Shown: in pieces, positions 17,265 to 26,513 of the stretch
Layout of the letters: each line of letters begins with the position of its first letter
Numbering within the stretch: position 1 is the first letter of the stretch
NCBI RefSeq assembly: GCF_019977735.1
Contig: NZ_AP025018.1
Coordinates: 7,754,580 to 7,818,579, forward strand
Direction of reading: 5' to 3'
Length of the DNA stretch: 64,000 nucleotides
Source: Calothrix sp. PCC 7716
Lineage (GTDB): Bacteria; Cyanobacteriota; Cyanobacteriia; Cyanobacteriales; Nostocaceae
Notes under the pieces: model-generated
The model's database searches: none
The model's input: the letters and a program-made list of their open reading frames with translations, nothing else
What the model was told of the DNA's origin: nothing
Position numbers and translations under genes: made by a program

Positions 17265-18797
17265 TTATACTGGTTGTTTTTTGCGAGTGCTGGTGTCACC
17301 GACTTTTTGAAAGACTCCAAATTCTACTTGTTCATCTTCTAGTTCTGGGTCTAGACCTGCGAAGACATCGCGGTAGATGGTTCGGCAACCGTGCCAAATA
17401 TGTCCGAAGAACCACAGTAAGCCCCAAACGGCATGTGCGAAGGCAAACCATCCGCGTGTACTAGTGCGAAAGATGCCGTCAGAGTTGAGGGTTTGGGTGT
17501 CGAAGTCAAAGATTTCTCCTAACTGCGCGCGTCTAGCATATTTTTTGACATCTACTGGGTCGGTGAAAGTTTGATTATTAAGGGCGCCGCCAAAAAAGCT
17601 AACGGTAACACCTGTTTGTTCAAAGCTGTATTTTGAATTTGCTCGGCGGAAGGGTATGTCTGCTCGAACGATATCGTTTTTATCGGTTAGCACAACTGGG
17701 AAGTTTTCAAAGAAGTTGGGCATTCTTCGTACTGTTAATTCTCGACCTTCGGTATCTTTGAATATTGGATGACCGACCCAACTGAATGCAATACCGTCTC
17801 CTTTATCCATTGCACCAACACGGAATAGACCTCCTTTGGCAGGACTATTACCAACGTAGTCATAGAAAGCTAATTTATCGGGAATGTTTGACCAAGCTTC
17901 TGAAAGGCTTTCACCTTCAGAGAGATTATTGTAAACTCGTCGATTAATTTCTTCTTGAAAGTAACCTTTATCCCATTGATAGCGAGTGGGACCGAAAAGC
18001 TCTATAGGAGTTGTGGCACTACCATACCACATTGTTCCAGAAACTATAAAGGCTGCAAAAAAGAACGTTGCAAGTGCGCTGGCAAGAACTGTTTCGATAT
18101 TGCCCATACGCAAAGCTCTGTATAAAACTTCTGGTGGGCGAAATGCGATATGAAAAATTCCGCCAATAATACCTGTAATTCCCGCAGCAATATGGTGAGC
18201 AACTACACCTCCAGGATTAAAGGGGTTAAATCCATCGGGACCCCATTCGGGTACAACTCCTTGAATATGACCTGTTAAACCATAAGGGTCACTAACCCAC
18301 ATTCCAGGTCCCCAAAGTCCTGTCAGGTGAAAGGCACCAAATCCAAAGCAAAGTAGTCCTGCTAATAATAAGTGAATACCAAAGATTTTTGGTAGGTCAA
18401 GTACAGGTTCACATGTTTTTACATTTTGAAATAATTCTAAATCCCAGTAAACCCAGTGCCAGCAAGCTGCTAAAAATAGTAAGCCAGATAGAAGAATGTG
18501 GGCAACTGCGACACTTTCAAAAGTCCATAGGTGGAAACTTGAGACTGTTTCACCTGTGATACTCCAACCATTCCATGATGTTGTTACACCAAGTCGAGTC
18601 ATGAATGGTAATACGAACATTCCCTGGCGCCACATTGGGTCAAGTACTGGGTCATTGGGGTTGAATAGTGCTAGTTCGTACAATGCCATTGACCCTGCCC
18701 ATCCAGCAGTTAAGGCTGTATGCATTAAATGCACTGCAATTAATCTTCCTGGGTCATTGAGAACTACTGTGTGTACACGATACCAGGGTAGTCCCAT
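17265..18797 (-). CDS. psbB2: photosystem II CP47, far-red paralogue (PsbB2)
   Basis: A 510-residue CP47 inner antenna protein. It begins [20 protein letters not shown], as all CP47 proteins do, and has six membrane helices with the chlorophyll-ligand histidines ([53 protein letters not shown]) and a large lumenal loop between helices V and VI. The length matches the family. It is the second PSII antenna gene of the minus-strand block, 399 bp behind psbC, with AAGGAGAATAAT preceding the ATG. Far-red CP47 is expected to bind some chlorophyll f in acclimated cells. That part is family knowledge, not visible here. Confidence 0.95.
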   Translation of the reverse strand: MGLPWYRVHTVVLNDPGRLIAVHLMHTALTAGWAGSMALYELALFNPNDPVLDPMWRQGMFVLPFMTRLGVTTSWNGWSITGETVSSFHLWTFESVAVAHILLSGLLFLAACWHWVYWDLELFQNVKTCEPVLDLPKIFGIHLLLAGLLCFGFGAFHLTGLWGPGMWVSDPYGLTGHIQGVVPEWGPDGFNPFNPGGVVAHHIAAGITGIIGGIFHIAFRPPEVLYRALRMGNIETVLASALATFFFAAFIVSGTMWYGSATTPIELFGPTRYQWDKGYFQEEINRRVYNNLSEGESLSEAWSNIPDKLAFYDYVGNSPAKGGLFRVGAMDKGDGIAFSWVGHPIFKDTEGRELTVRRMPNFFENFPVVLTDKNDIVRADIPFRRANSKYSFEQTGVTVSFFGGALNNQTFTDPVDVKKYARRAQLGEIFDFDTQTLNSDGIFRTSTRGWFAFAHAVWGLLWFFGHIWHGCRTIYRDVFAGLDPELEDEQVEFGVFQKVGDTSTRKKQPV

Positions 18798-18823
18798 TTG
18801 ATTATTCTCCTTAATTTCAAATT

Positions 18824-18888
18824 AGAAACCGGGTTTCTTTGTGATATCTTGCAAGAAAATAATAATTTTGCGTAGAAACCCGGTTTCT
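18824..18888. repeat. paired AGAAACCGGGTTTCT inverted repeat
   Basis: AGAAACCGGGTTTCT (18824-18838) and AGAAACCCGGTTTCT (18874-18888) lie 35 bp apart. The same paired arrangement recurs at 26448-26513, 51637-51705 and 61417-61485, so this looks like a ~65-bp non-autonomous element. The rest of the 399-bp psbB-psbC gap holds a GGTGGGCATTGCCCACC palindrome (19064-19080) and GCACAAAGG-type short repeats (19160-19192). No gene is seen. Confidence 0.6.
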
Positions 18889-19196
18889 TGGTGTTAAAAG
18901 AAAAGCTGTAGATATGTACCTGATATTGAGTTGGGAGAAAATTTTCTTAAGTACATTACTAATAAGTAAAAACAGATAAAAGCGGTGTTTACTATTAAAG
19001 GGATAATTATCTGTTTTTTTAAAATAGAAACCCATCTCGATTTTGGGCGCCTTTTTTGGGTATGGTGGGCATTGCCCACCTTACTGGGGGACGAAACTTT
19101 TTTCAACATTGGTTTATTTTTTTACCACAGAAAGCGCAGAGAGCGCAGAGAGAGGAGGAATGAACCACAAAGGGCACAAAGGGCACAAAGGAAGAA

Positions 19197-20588
19197 TTAA
19201 TCAAGGGGTTTCATTGAGAGAACGGGTTCATCTTCACGGTCAAGACCTCTTTCAAAACCTGCGGCGGCTGCTCTTGCTCTACCTGCGTGCCATAGATGAC
19301 CTATTAAGAAGAGTAGGGCAAATATAAAGTGGGCTGCTGTTAACCATGTTCTTGGCCCGACGAAGTTAAAGGAGTTCAGTTCGGTTGCTAAACCTCCGAC
19401 TGAGTTTATAGAACCAACAGGCGCATGAGTCATGTATTCTGCTGCACGTCGTATTTGCCAAGGTTGAATGTCGTTTTGAATTTTATCTATATCTAGTCCG
19501 TTGACTCCACGCAGTGGTTCTAACCAAGGCGCCTTTACATCCCAAAAGCGCATTGTTTCTCCACCAAATATTATTTCTCCGCTTGGAGAACGTTGGAGAT
19601 ATTTTCCTAAGCCTGTTGGCCCTTGTGATGTCGCTACGTTGGCGCCTAATTTTTGGTCGCGCACTATAAAGTTCAATACTTGAGCGTTTGATGATTCTGC
19701 AACTGTTGGGCCATAAAATTCACTTGGATAAGCGGTGTTATTAAACCAGATAAACATGGCTGCGATAAATGCTTGTGCTGCTACGTTACCTAAGCTTTGT
19801 GAAAGATATGCTTCTCCTGACCATATAAATACTCGGTGAGTCCATTTAAATGGTTTAGTAATTATGTGCCAAATACCACCTAGTATTAATAGACCGCCTA
19901 CCCAAATATGACCACCAACTAAGTCTTCTAGGTTGTTTACACTGACTATGTTACCTTGCCCACCTGTAAAACCTTTGACTACATATCCAAAAATGATTCT
20001 TGGGTCGAGTGTGGGATGGGCAATAAGTCTTACTCCTCCACCTCCTGGCATCCAAGTGTCATATAAACCACCCCATAATATTGCTTTACCTACGAGTAAA
20101 TATGCTGCTATACCCAAGACAATAAGGTGAAACCCTAAAATAGAGGTTACTTTGTCTTTATCTCGCCAGTCAAAATCATAAAAACCTGCTAGTTTGTCTG
20201 GCCCTTTGAGTGAGTGATATAAACCACCAAATCCTAAAACTGCTGACCCTATTAGGTGCATTACTGCTATGGCAAAAAATGGAAATGTATCAACAACTGT
20301 ACCACCTGCTCCTACGCCAATACCAAGGGTGGCGATATGAGGCATGAGTATTAAGCCTTGTTCATACATTGGCTTTTCTGGTATATAATGAGCTACTTCA
20401 AATAGCAGCATTGCTCCTGCCCAAAAGGCTATTATTCCTGCATGGGCAACGTGGGCGCCTAGAAACCGACCAGATTTATTTATAAAACGCGCGTTTCCTG
20501 CCCACCATGCATAACCTGTTGATGCTTCGTCTCTACCTTCTGCTGGTTTTGGAGGTGTTGTTACTGAACGCTCTAAGGGTGTTTCCAT
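19197..20588 (-). CDS. psbC2: photosystem II CP43, far-red paralogue (PsbC2)
   Basis: A 463-residue CP43. I start at [13 protein letters not shown] because [21 protein letters not shown] follows at the normal distance from the N-terminus, and AAAGGAAAAACAATA precedes this ATG. Upstream codons would overlap psbD. The Mn4CaO5-supporting Glu354/Arg357 pair of CP43 is retained (GGETMRFWD), so the protein can serve water oxidation. The lumenal loop and C-terminal [21 protein letters not shown] are typical. Unlike the usual psbD-psbC overlap, 43 bp containing a palindrome separate the two genes. An IsiA/Pcb-type antenna is excluded by the long loop and the intact GGETMRFWD motif. Confidence 0.94.
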   Translation of the reverse strand: METPLERSVTTPPKPAEGRDEASTGYAWWAGNARFINKSGRFLGAHVAHAGIIAFWAGAMLLFEVAHYIPEKPMYEQGLILMPHIATLGIGVGAGGTVVDTFPFFAIAVMHLIGSAVLGFGGLYHSLKGPDKLAGFYDFDWRDKDKVTSILGFHLIVLGIAAYLLVGKAILWGGLYDTWMPGGGGVRLIAHPTLDPRIIFGYVVKGFTGGQGNIVSVNNLEDLVGGHIWVGGLLILGGIWHIITKPFKWTHRVFIWSGEAYLSQSLGNVAAQAFIAAMFIWFNNTAYPSEFYGPTVAESSNAQVLNFIVRDQKLGANVATSQGPTGLGKYLQRSPSGEIIFGGETMRFWDVKAPWLEPLRGVNGLDIDKIQNDIQPWQIRRAAEYMTHAPVGSINSVGGLATELNSFNFVGPRTWLTAAHFIFALLFLIGHLWHAGRARAAAAGFERGLDREDEPVLSMKPLD

Positions 20589-20612
20589 TATTGTTTTTCC
20601 TTTATTTTTGTT

Positions 20613-20630
20613 GCAGTACTGAAGTACTGC
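20613..20630. repeat. 18-bp palindrome between psbD and psbC
   Basis: GCAGTACTGAAGTACTGC is an almost perfect dyad in the 43-bp psbD-psbC gap. It resembles the AAGCACTTTAGTGCTT and AAGCACTGAAGTGCTT pair between psaA2 and psaB2. Possible uses are an intercistronic processing hairpin or a small dispersed palindrome. Confidence 0.45.
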
Positions 20631-20631
20631 A

Positions 20632-21687
20632 TTACAATGCGTTTCCTCTGGGGAGTACTTCTTCTGGGAATTGGAAGTGTTCATGGGGCTGGTCTTGCGC
20701 TGCCATCCATGCTCTGGCGCCTTCGTTGAGTAAGATATTTTTGGTATAGAATGTTTCAAATTCTGGGTCTTCTGCGGCGCGAAGTTCTTGACTGATAAAG
20801 TCGTATGCACGTAAATTAAATGCTAAACCAACCATACCTATTGCACTCATCCATAATCCTGTGACGGGTACAAATAACATGAAGAAATGTAACCAGCGTT
20901 TGTTAGAGAAGGCAATACCAAAAATTTGTGACCAGTAACGGTTCGCTGTGACGAAAGAATATGTTTCTTCTGCTTGGGCTGGGTTAAATGCTCCAAAGGT
21001 GTTGAAACTTCTGCCGTCTCTGAATAATGTATTTTCAACGGTGGCGCCATGTATTGCACATAATAAGGCGCCTCCTAATACACCTGCGACTCCCATCATA
21101 TGAAAGGGGTTGAGAGTGTAATTATGAAATGCTTGGAAGAATAATAAGAAACGGAAAATTGCAGCGACTCCAAAACTCGGAGCAAAAAACCAACTAGATT
21201 GACCCAAGGGGTAAATTAAGAATACTGAGACAAAAACAGCTATTGGTGCAGAAAACGCAATTGCATTGTAAGGACGAATGCCAACTGTTCGTGCGATTTC
21301 TAATTGTCGCAACATGAAACCCACTAATGCAAAGGTTCCATGAAAAGCAGTAAAATTCCATAAACCGCCAATTTGACACCAACGGGTAAAATCTCCTTGT
21401 GCTTCTGGGCCCCATAAAAATAGTAAAGAGTGACCCATACTGTCTGCGGGAGTAGAGACTGCGGCAGTCAGAAAATTACAACCTTCTAAATATGAACTGA
21501 CAACTCCGTGACTGTACCAGGAACTAACAAAAGTAGTACCTGTAAACCAGGCACCTATTGATAGAAAAGCGCAAGGGAATAGTAAAATACCTGACCAACC
21601 TAGAAAAACAAAGCGGTCACGTTTTAACCAGTCATCGAGAACGTAAAACCATTGCTGATTTCGTTGTGGTGTAATAGCTATAGTCAT
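20632..21687 (-). CDS. psbD: photosystem II D2, far-red paralogue (PsbD)
   Basis: A 351-residue D2 reaction-centre protein. It keeps the special-pair and quinone-iron environment ([46 protein letters not shown]) and the redox tyrosine region ([30 protein letters not shown]). Length equals the family norm, and a GGAGGAAAAACAATATG context supports the start. It sits immediately downstream of an apcD-type gene and upstream of psbC2. D2 pairs with the far-red D1 encoded at 26514. Being inside the FaRLiP block, it is the far-red-induced copy (psbD3 in some organisms' naming). Confidence 0.95.
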   Translation of the reverse strand: MTIAITPQRNQQWFYVLDDWLKRDRFVFLGWSGILLFPCAFLSIGAWFTGTTFVSSWYSHGVVSSYLEGCNFLTAAVSTPADSMGHSLLFLWGPEAQGDFTRWCQIGGLWNFTAFHGTFALVGFMLRQLEIARTVGIRPYNAIAFSAPIAVFVSVFLIYPLGQSSWFFAPSFGVAAIFRFLLFFQAFHNYTLNPFHMMGVAGVLGGALLCAIHGATVENTLFRDGRSFNTFGAFNPAQAEETYSFVTANRYWSQIFGIAFSNKRWLHFFMLFVPVTGLWMSAIGMVGLAFNLRAYDFISQELRAAEDPEFETFYTKNILLNEGARAWMAAQDQPHEHFQFPEEVLPRGNAL

Positions 21688-21705
21688 ATTGTTTTTCCTC
21701 CGTTG

Positions 21706-22224
21706 TTACCAATCGAGGCGCCCGTTATTCATAAAATAAGGTGTGCCAGGATAAGCAAGGGTTTGAATGATGTGGTCAAAGTAAGGGTTCGCGTAAGCAG
21801 CATCTTCTCCTAAAAGTTCTTGCGCTTCTGCTTTAATACAACGTAATGCTTCAACCCAGTTGGCTAAAGGAATACCCAAAGATTGGTACATTTCCTTCAT
21901 GCCAATAGTTCCTATTTCTGCTAATGGTTGTTCGTTACCTGCCAAAATACAGTAAGCAACTAAACGTATATACCAACCTTGGTCGCGTTGACATGAAGAA
22001 GTTTTTCGCATATTGCCTGTATTACTAGGTGTATTTGGACACTGCTTCCAAAATTTTTCACTAGCTGCATCTACTAACCTTCTTTGGTTAGATACCAAAG
22101 TGTTGGCAATACGAATTCTCTCTTCTCCTGTGTGACAAAAATTTTGAATCATCCTAATTTCTGACGGACTAGGATAACGCTTCTCTTCGTCTGCATTAGC
22201 TATTACTTGTTTGACTATGCTCAT
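21706..22224 (-). CDS. apcD: far-red allophycocyanin alpha-type subunit (ApcD-like), extended C-terminus
   Basis: A 172-residue phycobiliprotein alpha subunit of the ApcD family. The MSIVKQVIANADEEKRYPSPSEI N-terminus and the bilin-binding Cys78 ([19 protein letters not shown]) are clear. It shares with the two other apcD-type genes here the segment QCPNTPSNTG just before the bilin cysteine, absent from ordinary ApcD. Its C-terminus is about a dozen residues longer than theirs, ending NNGRLDW. FaRLiP clusters carry ApcD2, ApcD3 and ApcD5 paralogues that absorb far-red light; which of these this is cannot be decided without a tree. It lies between apcE2 and psbD, 18 bp before the latter. Confidence 0.87.
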   Translation of the reverse strand: MSIVKQVIANADEEKRYPSPSEIRMIQNFCHTGEERIRIANTLVSNQRRLVDAASEKFWKQCPNTPSNTGNMRKTSSCQRDQGWYIRLVAYCILAGNEQPLAEIGTIGMKEMYQSLGIPLANWVEALRCIKAEAQELLGEDAAYANPYFDHIIQTLAYPGTPYFMNNGRLDW

Positions 22225-22231
22225 AAGTAAA

Positions 22232-22262
22232 AAGTGCTGAGTGCTGAGTGCTGAGTGCTGAG
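22232..22262. repeat. GAGTGCT heptamer repeats upstream of apcD-type gene
   Basis: About four copies of the 7-mer GTGCTGA lie just upstream of the ATG at 22224, close to the position of the ribosome-binding site. Two copies of a CATTCTGAGC/TTCAGCATGACATTT-type short repeat follow up to 22388. No gene is present between the apcD-type gene and apcE2. Confidence 0.6.
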
Positions 22263-22389
22263 TAGAAAGTGTCATTCTGAGCGTAGCGAAGAATCTGTAA
22301 ATACTCAGGTTTATTAGATGCTTCACTGCGTTCAGCATGACATTTTAGACTAAGTTTATTAGATGCTCCACTTTGTTCAGCATGACATT

Positions 22390-24645
22390 TTATGTGTTAA
22401 CAAAGTCATTTAGTGGTTGTTCTGGTTGCATCATTACTTCTGTGTTTCTTATTTGTTCTGGCTTTGAATTATTTGATTCAAACTCACAAATTTGCTCAGG
22501 AGTTAATTTTGAGTTATGGTGATTTGGAACGAATGCGTCTGGTTCAGATACGTTTGTTACTCGTAATTCTTTTGATAAGCTACGCGCGTTTGCTTTTGGC
22601 AATCGCATTTCATAACCTCTGGGCGTAACATAGCGCTCATATGGTACAGTATTTTCACCAAATACTTCTGTATATTCTGCACTGTCGATTAGTTCATCTA
22701 TCAATGCATAAAATCCTTTGGTGGCACAAATGTTATAGTAATGATTCATTTCTTGGCGCCCATATGTAGGACGACCTAACAAACGTCGATGAATGTATTC
22801 TATTGCTTTAGTTACATAAAGGGGTTCCCAATATAGCTTACGAAAACAATTTGATTTAGCTAGTTGACGAACAAATTCACGCAGTGTAATGTCACCATTT
22901 TGTAATTTGGTTTCTTGTGCTGTTAAACGCTGGCTTTCTAATAATTCGCGTCCAAATACTTGTTTGTAAGCTGCGTTAATTACTGATAAGGTTGAATGAT
23001 TTGCTACCAAGCTTATATTCGGCGCTTGGGGTGATTTTTTACTATGATTACCATTACTGTGATTTCTTAATTCTAGCTTTAGCTGGGTTTCATTGGCGCC
23101 AGGTACTTTACCCAAGTGATTACAGCTAATTAAAATGCGACGAGTGTCTTTATTGAAAAATGCTGGTTCGGGTTGAAATTTTCCTTTCTCTTGCGGGAAT
23201 ATGGCGCCGAATTGTATTTCGAGTGGGTCATTACCAGCACCATATGGATGATGGTTTGGCAAAGGTTGTTGATATTTGCCAAATAACGTTAAGAATTCAG
23301 GAACTTTTCTTGCAGATGTACTTATTGAGAAAAGGTTTATTTGTGGCGCCCAGTTACGACACTCTTGAGCTTCTTGTCCTAAACCGCGCAGATACGGTAC
23401 TGTCTCTTCACCAAAATAGTCACCATATTCTGAAGAATCTACTAAAGCATCTACTAACTTGCATAAACCACCCTGAGTAATAATATCAAAGTATTCTTGA
23501 AACTCAGGGAGCGAACTTAAACCCCGTCCTAAAAAATGTCGCATTGCTAGTTCAATAACACGGCTAATATTAAATGGTTCATAGAATAATCGGCGATAAA
23601 GTCGCGAATGTCCTAATCTACGAACAAATTCTTTCATCGAAATTTGTCCAGATTTTACCTGAGATTCTAATTCAGTTACAGGAAAACCGTATGTAGCTGT
23701 TATATCTCTCTCAAATACTTGTCGATAAGCTGCTTTGATTGCTGTTTGCTTTTCAGTATCAGGTAAAACTGATTTCATGAAAAACTTGGGTTTATGTTGT
23801 GCTGAATACGCATAACTTTCTGGTAGCACTAAACCTTGTTGTTCAGAAGAGACTCCTATTCTATATTGAAAAGCTGGTTTTTCTGCAAGATATTCGGTGA
23901 TTAGAATATCAAAATAATTTTTAACTATAGATGCAGCTTCTGTGTCTTGTGGGAAGTAAGCAATAGACTGGCGCCGCATTTCTTTGAGTGCAACAACAGT
24001 AGCTTCTGTGACATCCTCTGGTATTACTCCGCGTAAACCTCTGGCATTTACCGATAAAATGCTTGCATCATCGGCAACAATTGCATAAGTAATATACCGT
24101 AGAAACCACGCTAAATCACGCATTGACCTTTTCATTCTAATTGGTCCATAGCGAGAAATATTGATAAAGCGAAAGCCTCCAGGAAGTAGTTCTCTATCTG
24201 TTAAAACTGTTTTCGCACGTTCGTACCAACCTTGTACAGGAGCAAATAGTTTTAACCGTTCAGGGGGCGCCTGGATTAAATTTAAACGGTCTTTTATTGC
24301 TAAAACACCATTTCTTCTAGCTGCCGTTAGGTAATCTTCACCTATATAATAACCTGAACCTGGTAATCCAACTTTTTCTTGAGGTTTTTCTAAATAGTCC
24401 ATTGGCATACCACCAACAAAAATGCGGTTGGCGCCTGCACTAACTATTTCGTCAGCTTGACTCGTTAAAGTTTGAACTATCTCTAAGCGTTTATCAGCAG
24501 AACTAAAAAATGCACTTAACTGTTGCAACTCGCTACGTTTTAAATAACGGTCTTGTTGCTCTGCTGGCGAAATTACTGTTAAAGGTACAGTTTGATATCT
24601 TTGCGTTTGAATTACTGGGCTACCGCCACTTGCTTTTACGCTCAT
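22390..24645 (-). CDS. apcE2: far-red phycobilisome core-membrane linker ApcE2
   Basis: A 751-residue core-membrane linker. An allophycocyanin-like domain fills about residues 20-240. In ordinary ApcE this domain has a bilin-binding cysteine near 190-200. Here residues 207-212 read VIPEDV and no cysteine is present in this region, the known hallmark of ApcE2, which holds its bilin non-covalently. Two linker REP domains follow, about 315-450 and 545-690, joined by low-complexity arms. Two REPs predict a two-cylinder core, as reported for far-red phycobilisome cores. I start at MSVKASGGSP (24645); the frame extends further upstream only through repeats. Flanked on both sides by apcD-type genes. 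Confidence 0.95.
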   Translation of the reverse strand: MSVKASGGSPVIQTQRYQTVPLTVISPAEQQDRYLKRSELQQLSAFFSSADKRLEIVQTLTSQADEIVSAGANRIFVGGMPMDYLEKPQEKVGLPGSGYYIGEDYLTAARRNGVLAIKDRLNLIQAPPERLKLFAPVQGWYERAKTVLTDRELLPGGFRFINISRYGPIRMKRSMRDLAWFLRYITYAIVADDASILSVNARGLRGVIPEDVTEATVVALKEMRRQSIAYFPQDTEAASIVKNYFDILITEYLAEKPAFQYRIGVSSEQQGLVLPESYAYSAQHKPKFFMKSVLPDTEKQTAIKAAYRQVFERDITATYGFPVTELESQVKSGQISMKEFVRRLGHSRLYRRLFYEPFNISRVIELAMRHFLGRGLSSLPEFQEYFDIITQGGLCKLVDALVDSSEYGDYFGEETVPYLRGLGQEAQECRNWAPQINLFSISTSARKVPEFLTLFGKYQQPLPNHHPYGAGNDPLEIQFGAIFPQEKGKFQPEPAFFNKDTRRILISCNHLGKVPGANETQLKLELRNHSNGNHSKKSPQAPNISLVANHSTLSVINAAYKQVFGRELLESQRLTAQETKLQNGDITLREFVRQLAKSNCFRKLYWEPLYVTKAIEYIHRRLLGRPTYGRQEMNHYYNICATKGFYALIDELIDSAEYTEVFGENTVPYERYVTPRGYEMRLPKANARSLSKELRVTNVSEPDAFVPNHHNSKLTPEQICEFESNNSKPEQIRNTEVMMQPEQPLNDFVNT

Positions 24646-24666
24646 GTTACAATTTTTTTCTAATAG

Positions 24667-24736
24667 TTCTGAGTAGAAAGTTCTGAGTGCTGAGTAAATA
24701 AGTGTTGAGTACTCAGCACTCAGCACTCAGCACTTT
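24667..24736. repeat. heptamer repeats in both orientations, potential hairpin
   Basis: GAGTGCTGAGT-type copies face ACTCAGCACTC-type copies, so the transcript between the apcD-type gene (stop at 24744) and apcE2 (start at 24645) could fold into a long hairpin. The repeat belongs to the same family as at 14519 and 35338. Confidence 0.65.
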
Positions 24737-24743
24737 TTACTTA

Positions 24744-25223
24744 TTATGGTTTCATGCTTTGAATTAAATAATCAAAGTAAGGCGCCACTTCAACGGCATC
24801 ATGTAAAGTCAACATTTCTAAAGTGACTTCTTTAACACAACGGACGGCTTCAACGATATTAGGCAAAGGTATTTCTAATGAGTTGTACATTTCTTTAACG
24901 CCTTTGACACCAATATCTGTTAGAGGGTCAATATCTCCTTGGACTATTGAATATGTGACTAAGCGCATATACCAACTTAAGTCTCGCAAACAGGATGTGC
25001 GGCGAACTCGACTACCGCTATTGCTAGGAGTATTAGGACAACGTTCCCAAAATTTTAAGCTTGCTTTTTCGATAATTTTGCTTTCGTTATGGGTGAGAAT
25101 GTCGGCAAGTTTTAGTCTTGAAAGTCCACTATCGTAAAATTCTTGAATAGCGGTTAATTCTCCTAGATTTAAATAGCGTGCTTCCCTGTCTGCGTTTGTT
25201 ATTGATTTTGCAATTATACTCAT
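24744..25223 (-). CDS. apcD: far-red allophycocyanin alpha-type subunit (ApcD-like)
   Basis: A 159-residue ApcD-family alpha subunit. The start at MSIIAKSITNADREARYLN (25223) restores the family length; the upstream extension only covers a dispersed repeat. Bilin Cys78 is in RRTSCLRDLSWYMRLVTYSIV. The signature [10 protein letters not shown] at 61-70 is shared with the other two apcD-type genes of the island. The C-terminal VAPYFDYLIQSMKP is typical of the fold. It sits between apcB2 and apcE2 and probably forms trimers with ApcB2 to make the red-shifted core. Assignment to ApcD2, ApcD3 or ApcD5 is open. Confidence 0.88.
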   Translation of the reverse strand: MSIIAKSITNADREARYLNLGELTAIQEFYDSGLSRLKLADILTHNESKIIEKASLKFWERCPNTPSNSGSRVRRTSCLRDLSWYMRLVTYSIVQGDIDPLTDIGVKGVKEMYNSLEIPLPNIVEAVRCVKEVTLEMLTLHDAVEVAPYFDYLIQSMKP

Positions 25224-25258
25224 TTTGATATTGGGTAATGAAAATTTTCTCTTAACTC

Positions 25259-25322
25259 TTGTGGAGCGGGCATCCTTGCCCGCCTCTAATATTTGGAACG
25301 GGCAAGGATGCCCATTCCACAA
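25259..25322. repeat. interspersed hairpin repeat between apcB2 and apcD-type gene
   Basis: The arms TTGTGGAGCGGGCATCC and GGATGCCCATTCCACAA face each other around a short spacer. It is the same family as at 10529. Being within the operon, it would form a stable hairpin in the transcript and could affect relative expression. Confidence 0.65.
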
Positions 25323-25338
25323 AACAATGCCATTCCAT

Positions 25339-25824
25339 TTAACTTAAGCTAGTGGCAATGTAGTCGAAATAAACGCCCATTTCTTTACCTGCTTCGGCGC
25401 CAACCATGCTGGTAACTACTTCTTTCATTGCTTGTACTGCTCGGATGGTTCCACCAATCGGTACACCTAGCGAGTTATATGTTTCTCTTAACCCATTTAA
25501 AATGCGTTCATCTAATATAGATGTGTCACCTGCGAGCATTGCATAGGTTGCGTAGCGCAAAAAATAATCTAAGTCACGAACGCAAGCTGCGTAACGACGA
25601 CAGGTGTACATGTTGCCACCTGGAGCGGTAATATCTGTATATAGTAAAGATTTTGCGACGGTTTGAGTTACTATGTTTTTGGCATTGGCACTAACTGCTG
25701 TGGCTGCACGCGCGCGCATATCACCACTATGAAAGTATGATTCTAGTCTTTTTAGTGAGTTGTTATCTAAGTATTTACCTTGAACATCAGAGTTATTTAT
25801 TAAAAGTGTAATTGCGTCTTGCAT
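25339..25824 (-). CDS. apcB2: allophycocyanin beta subunit, far-red paralogue (ApcB2)
   Basis: A 161-residue allophycocyanin beta subunit: [20 protein letters not shown], the usual methyl-asparagine position Asn71 ([13 protein letters not shown]) and bilin Cys81 ([18 protein letters not shown]). Length and ending ([12 protein letters not shown]) equal those of normal ApcB. CTGGAGG precedes the ATG. It is the only beta subunit in the island and must pair with all three ApcD-type alpha subunits around it. It lies 32 bp after the first apcD-type gene. Confidence 0.94.
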   Translation of the reverse strand: MQDAITLLINNSDVQGKYLDNNSLKRLESYFHSGDMRARAATAVSANAKNIVTQTVAKSLLYTDITAPGGNMYTCRRYAACVRDLDYFLRYATYAMLAGDTSILDERILNGLRETYNSLGVPIGGTIRAVQAMKEVVTSMVGAEAGKEMGVYFDYIATSLS

Positions 25825-25856
25825 TGGTTTATCCTCCAGATTGTAGTTTGTAATGC

Positions 25857-26333
25857 TTATGAAAGAGCTTGTAGGATGTAGTCAAAGTAACCTGCAACTT
25901 CGGCGGCGTCTTCATCACTCATTAACGATAAAGCTTCTTCTTTGACGCAGCGCATAGCTTCTACTAAGTTTCTAAGGGGAATTTCTAGGTTGTTGTACAT
26001 TTCTTTTATACCGACTGTTCCTATTTCTTCTAAGGGTTTTTCGCTTCCTGCTAGGATGGAATAGGCGACTAAGCGTACATACCATCCTTGGTCACGCTGA
26101 CACGAAGCTGTTTTTCTTTCGTTTCCGCTGTTGCTTGGGGTGTTGGGGCATTTTTCCCAGAATCTTCTGCTGCCGTTTTGGACTATTTGCTGTTCGTTGT
26201 CTGCAAGTATTTTGGCGATGCGGATGCGCTGGTCTCCTGATTTTAAGAAGTCTTGGAAGATTCTGATTTCTTTGGGAGCGGGGTAGCGTGATTCACTATC
26301 AGCGTTGAGGATTAATTCTGTTACTACACTCAT
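25857..26333 (-). CDS. apcD: far-red allophycocyanin alpha-type subunit (ApcD-like)
   Basis: A 158-residue ApcD-family subunit and first gene of the antenna block after psbA. Bilin Cys78 is in [20 protein letters not shown], and the extra Cys62 is in the island-specific segment [10 protein letters not shown]. It is very similar to the product of 21706-22224. The C-terminus [14 protein letters not shown] is intact. Expected role: red-shifted alpha subunit of far-red allophycocyanin, paired with ApcB2. The paralogue number cannot be set by eye. Confidence 0.88.
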   Translation of the reverse strand: MSVVTELILNADSESRYPAPKEIRIFQDFLKSGDQRIRIAKILADNEQQIVQNGSRRFWEKCPNTPSNSGNERKTASCQRDQGWYVRLVAYSILAGSEKPLEEIGTVGIKEMYNNLEIPLRNLVEAMRCVKEEALSLMSDEDAAEVAGYFDYILQALS

Positions 26334-26447
26334 TTTTGTTTCCTAATTTATTAATTTTGTGTTGTGATGAAGGAAATACTTGATGTGAAGATAAACTCCA
26401 CATCAGGCAATCTAGGCTTTTGAGTGATGGAAGATTGTAATAAGCCA

Positions 26448-26513
26448 GAGAAACCCGGTTTCTTTGAGTGATGTCGAAAATAGTAGTGTTCAGTGTAGAA
26501 GAAACCGGGTTTC
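26448..26513. repeat. paired AGAAACCCGGTTTCT inverted repeat abutting psbA stop
   Basis: One arm is at 26448-26462 and the facing arm at about 26499-26513, ending right at the psbA stop codon (26514-26516). It is the same element as at 18824. Its folded form could act as a 3' hairpin of the psbA transcript. Confidence 0.55.

Noticed and set aside
20589-20810. N-terminal extension of the psbC frame ([10 protein letters not shown]...)
   Set aside because: It overlaps psbD on the same strand, has no similarity to CP43 and lacks a ribosome-binding site; the ATG at 20588 gives the normal length.
24646-24726. N-terminal extension of the apcE2 frame and the similar extension of the apcD-type frame at 22225-22338
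   Set aside because: These codons are only heptamer or other dispersed repeats read in frame.
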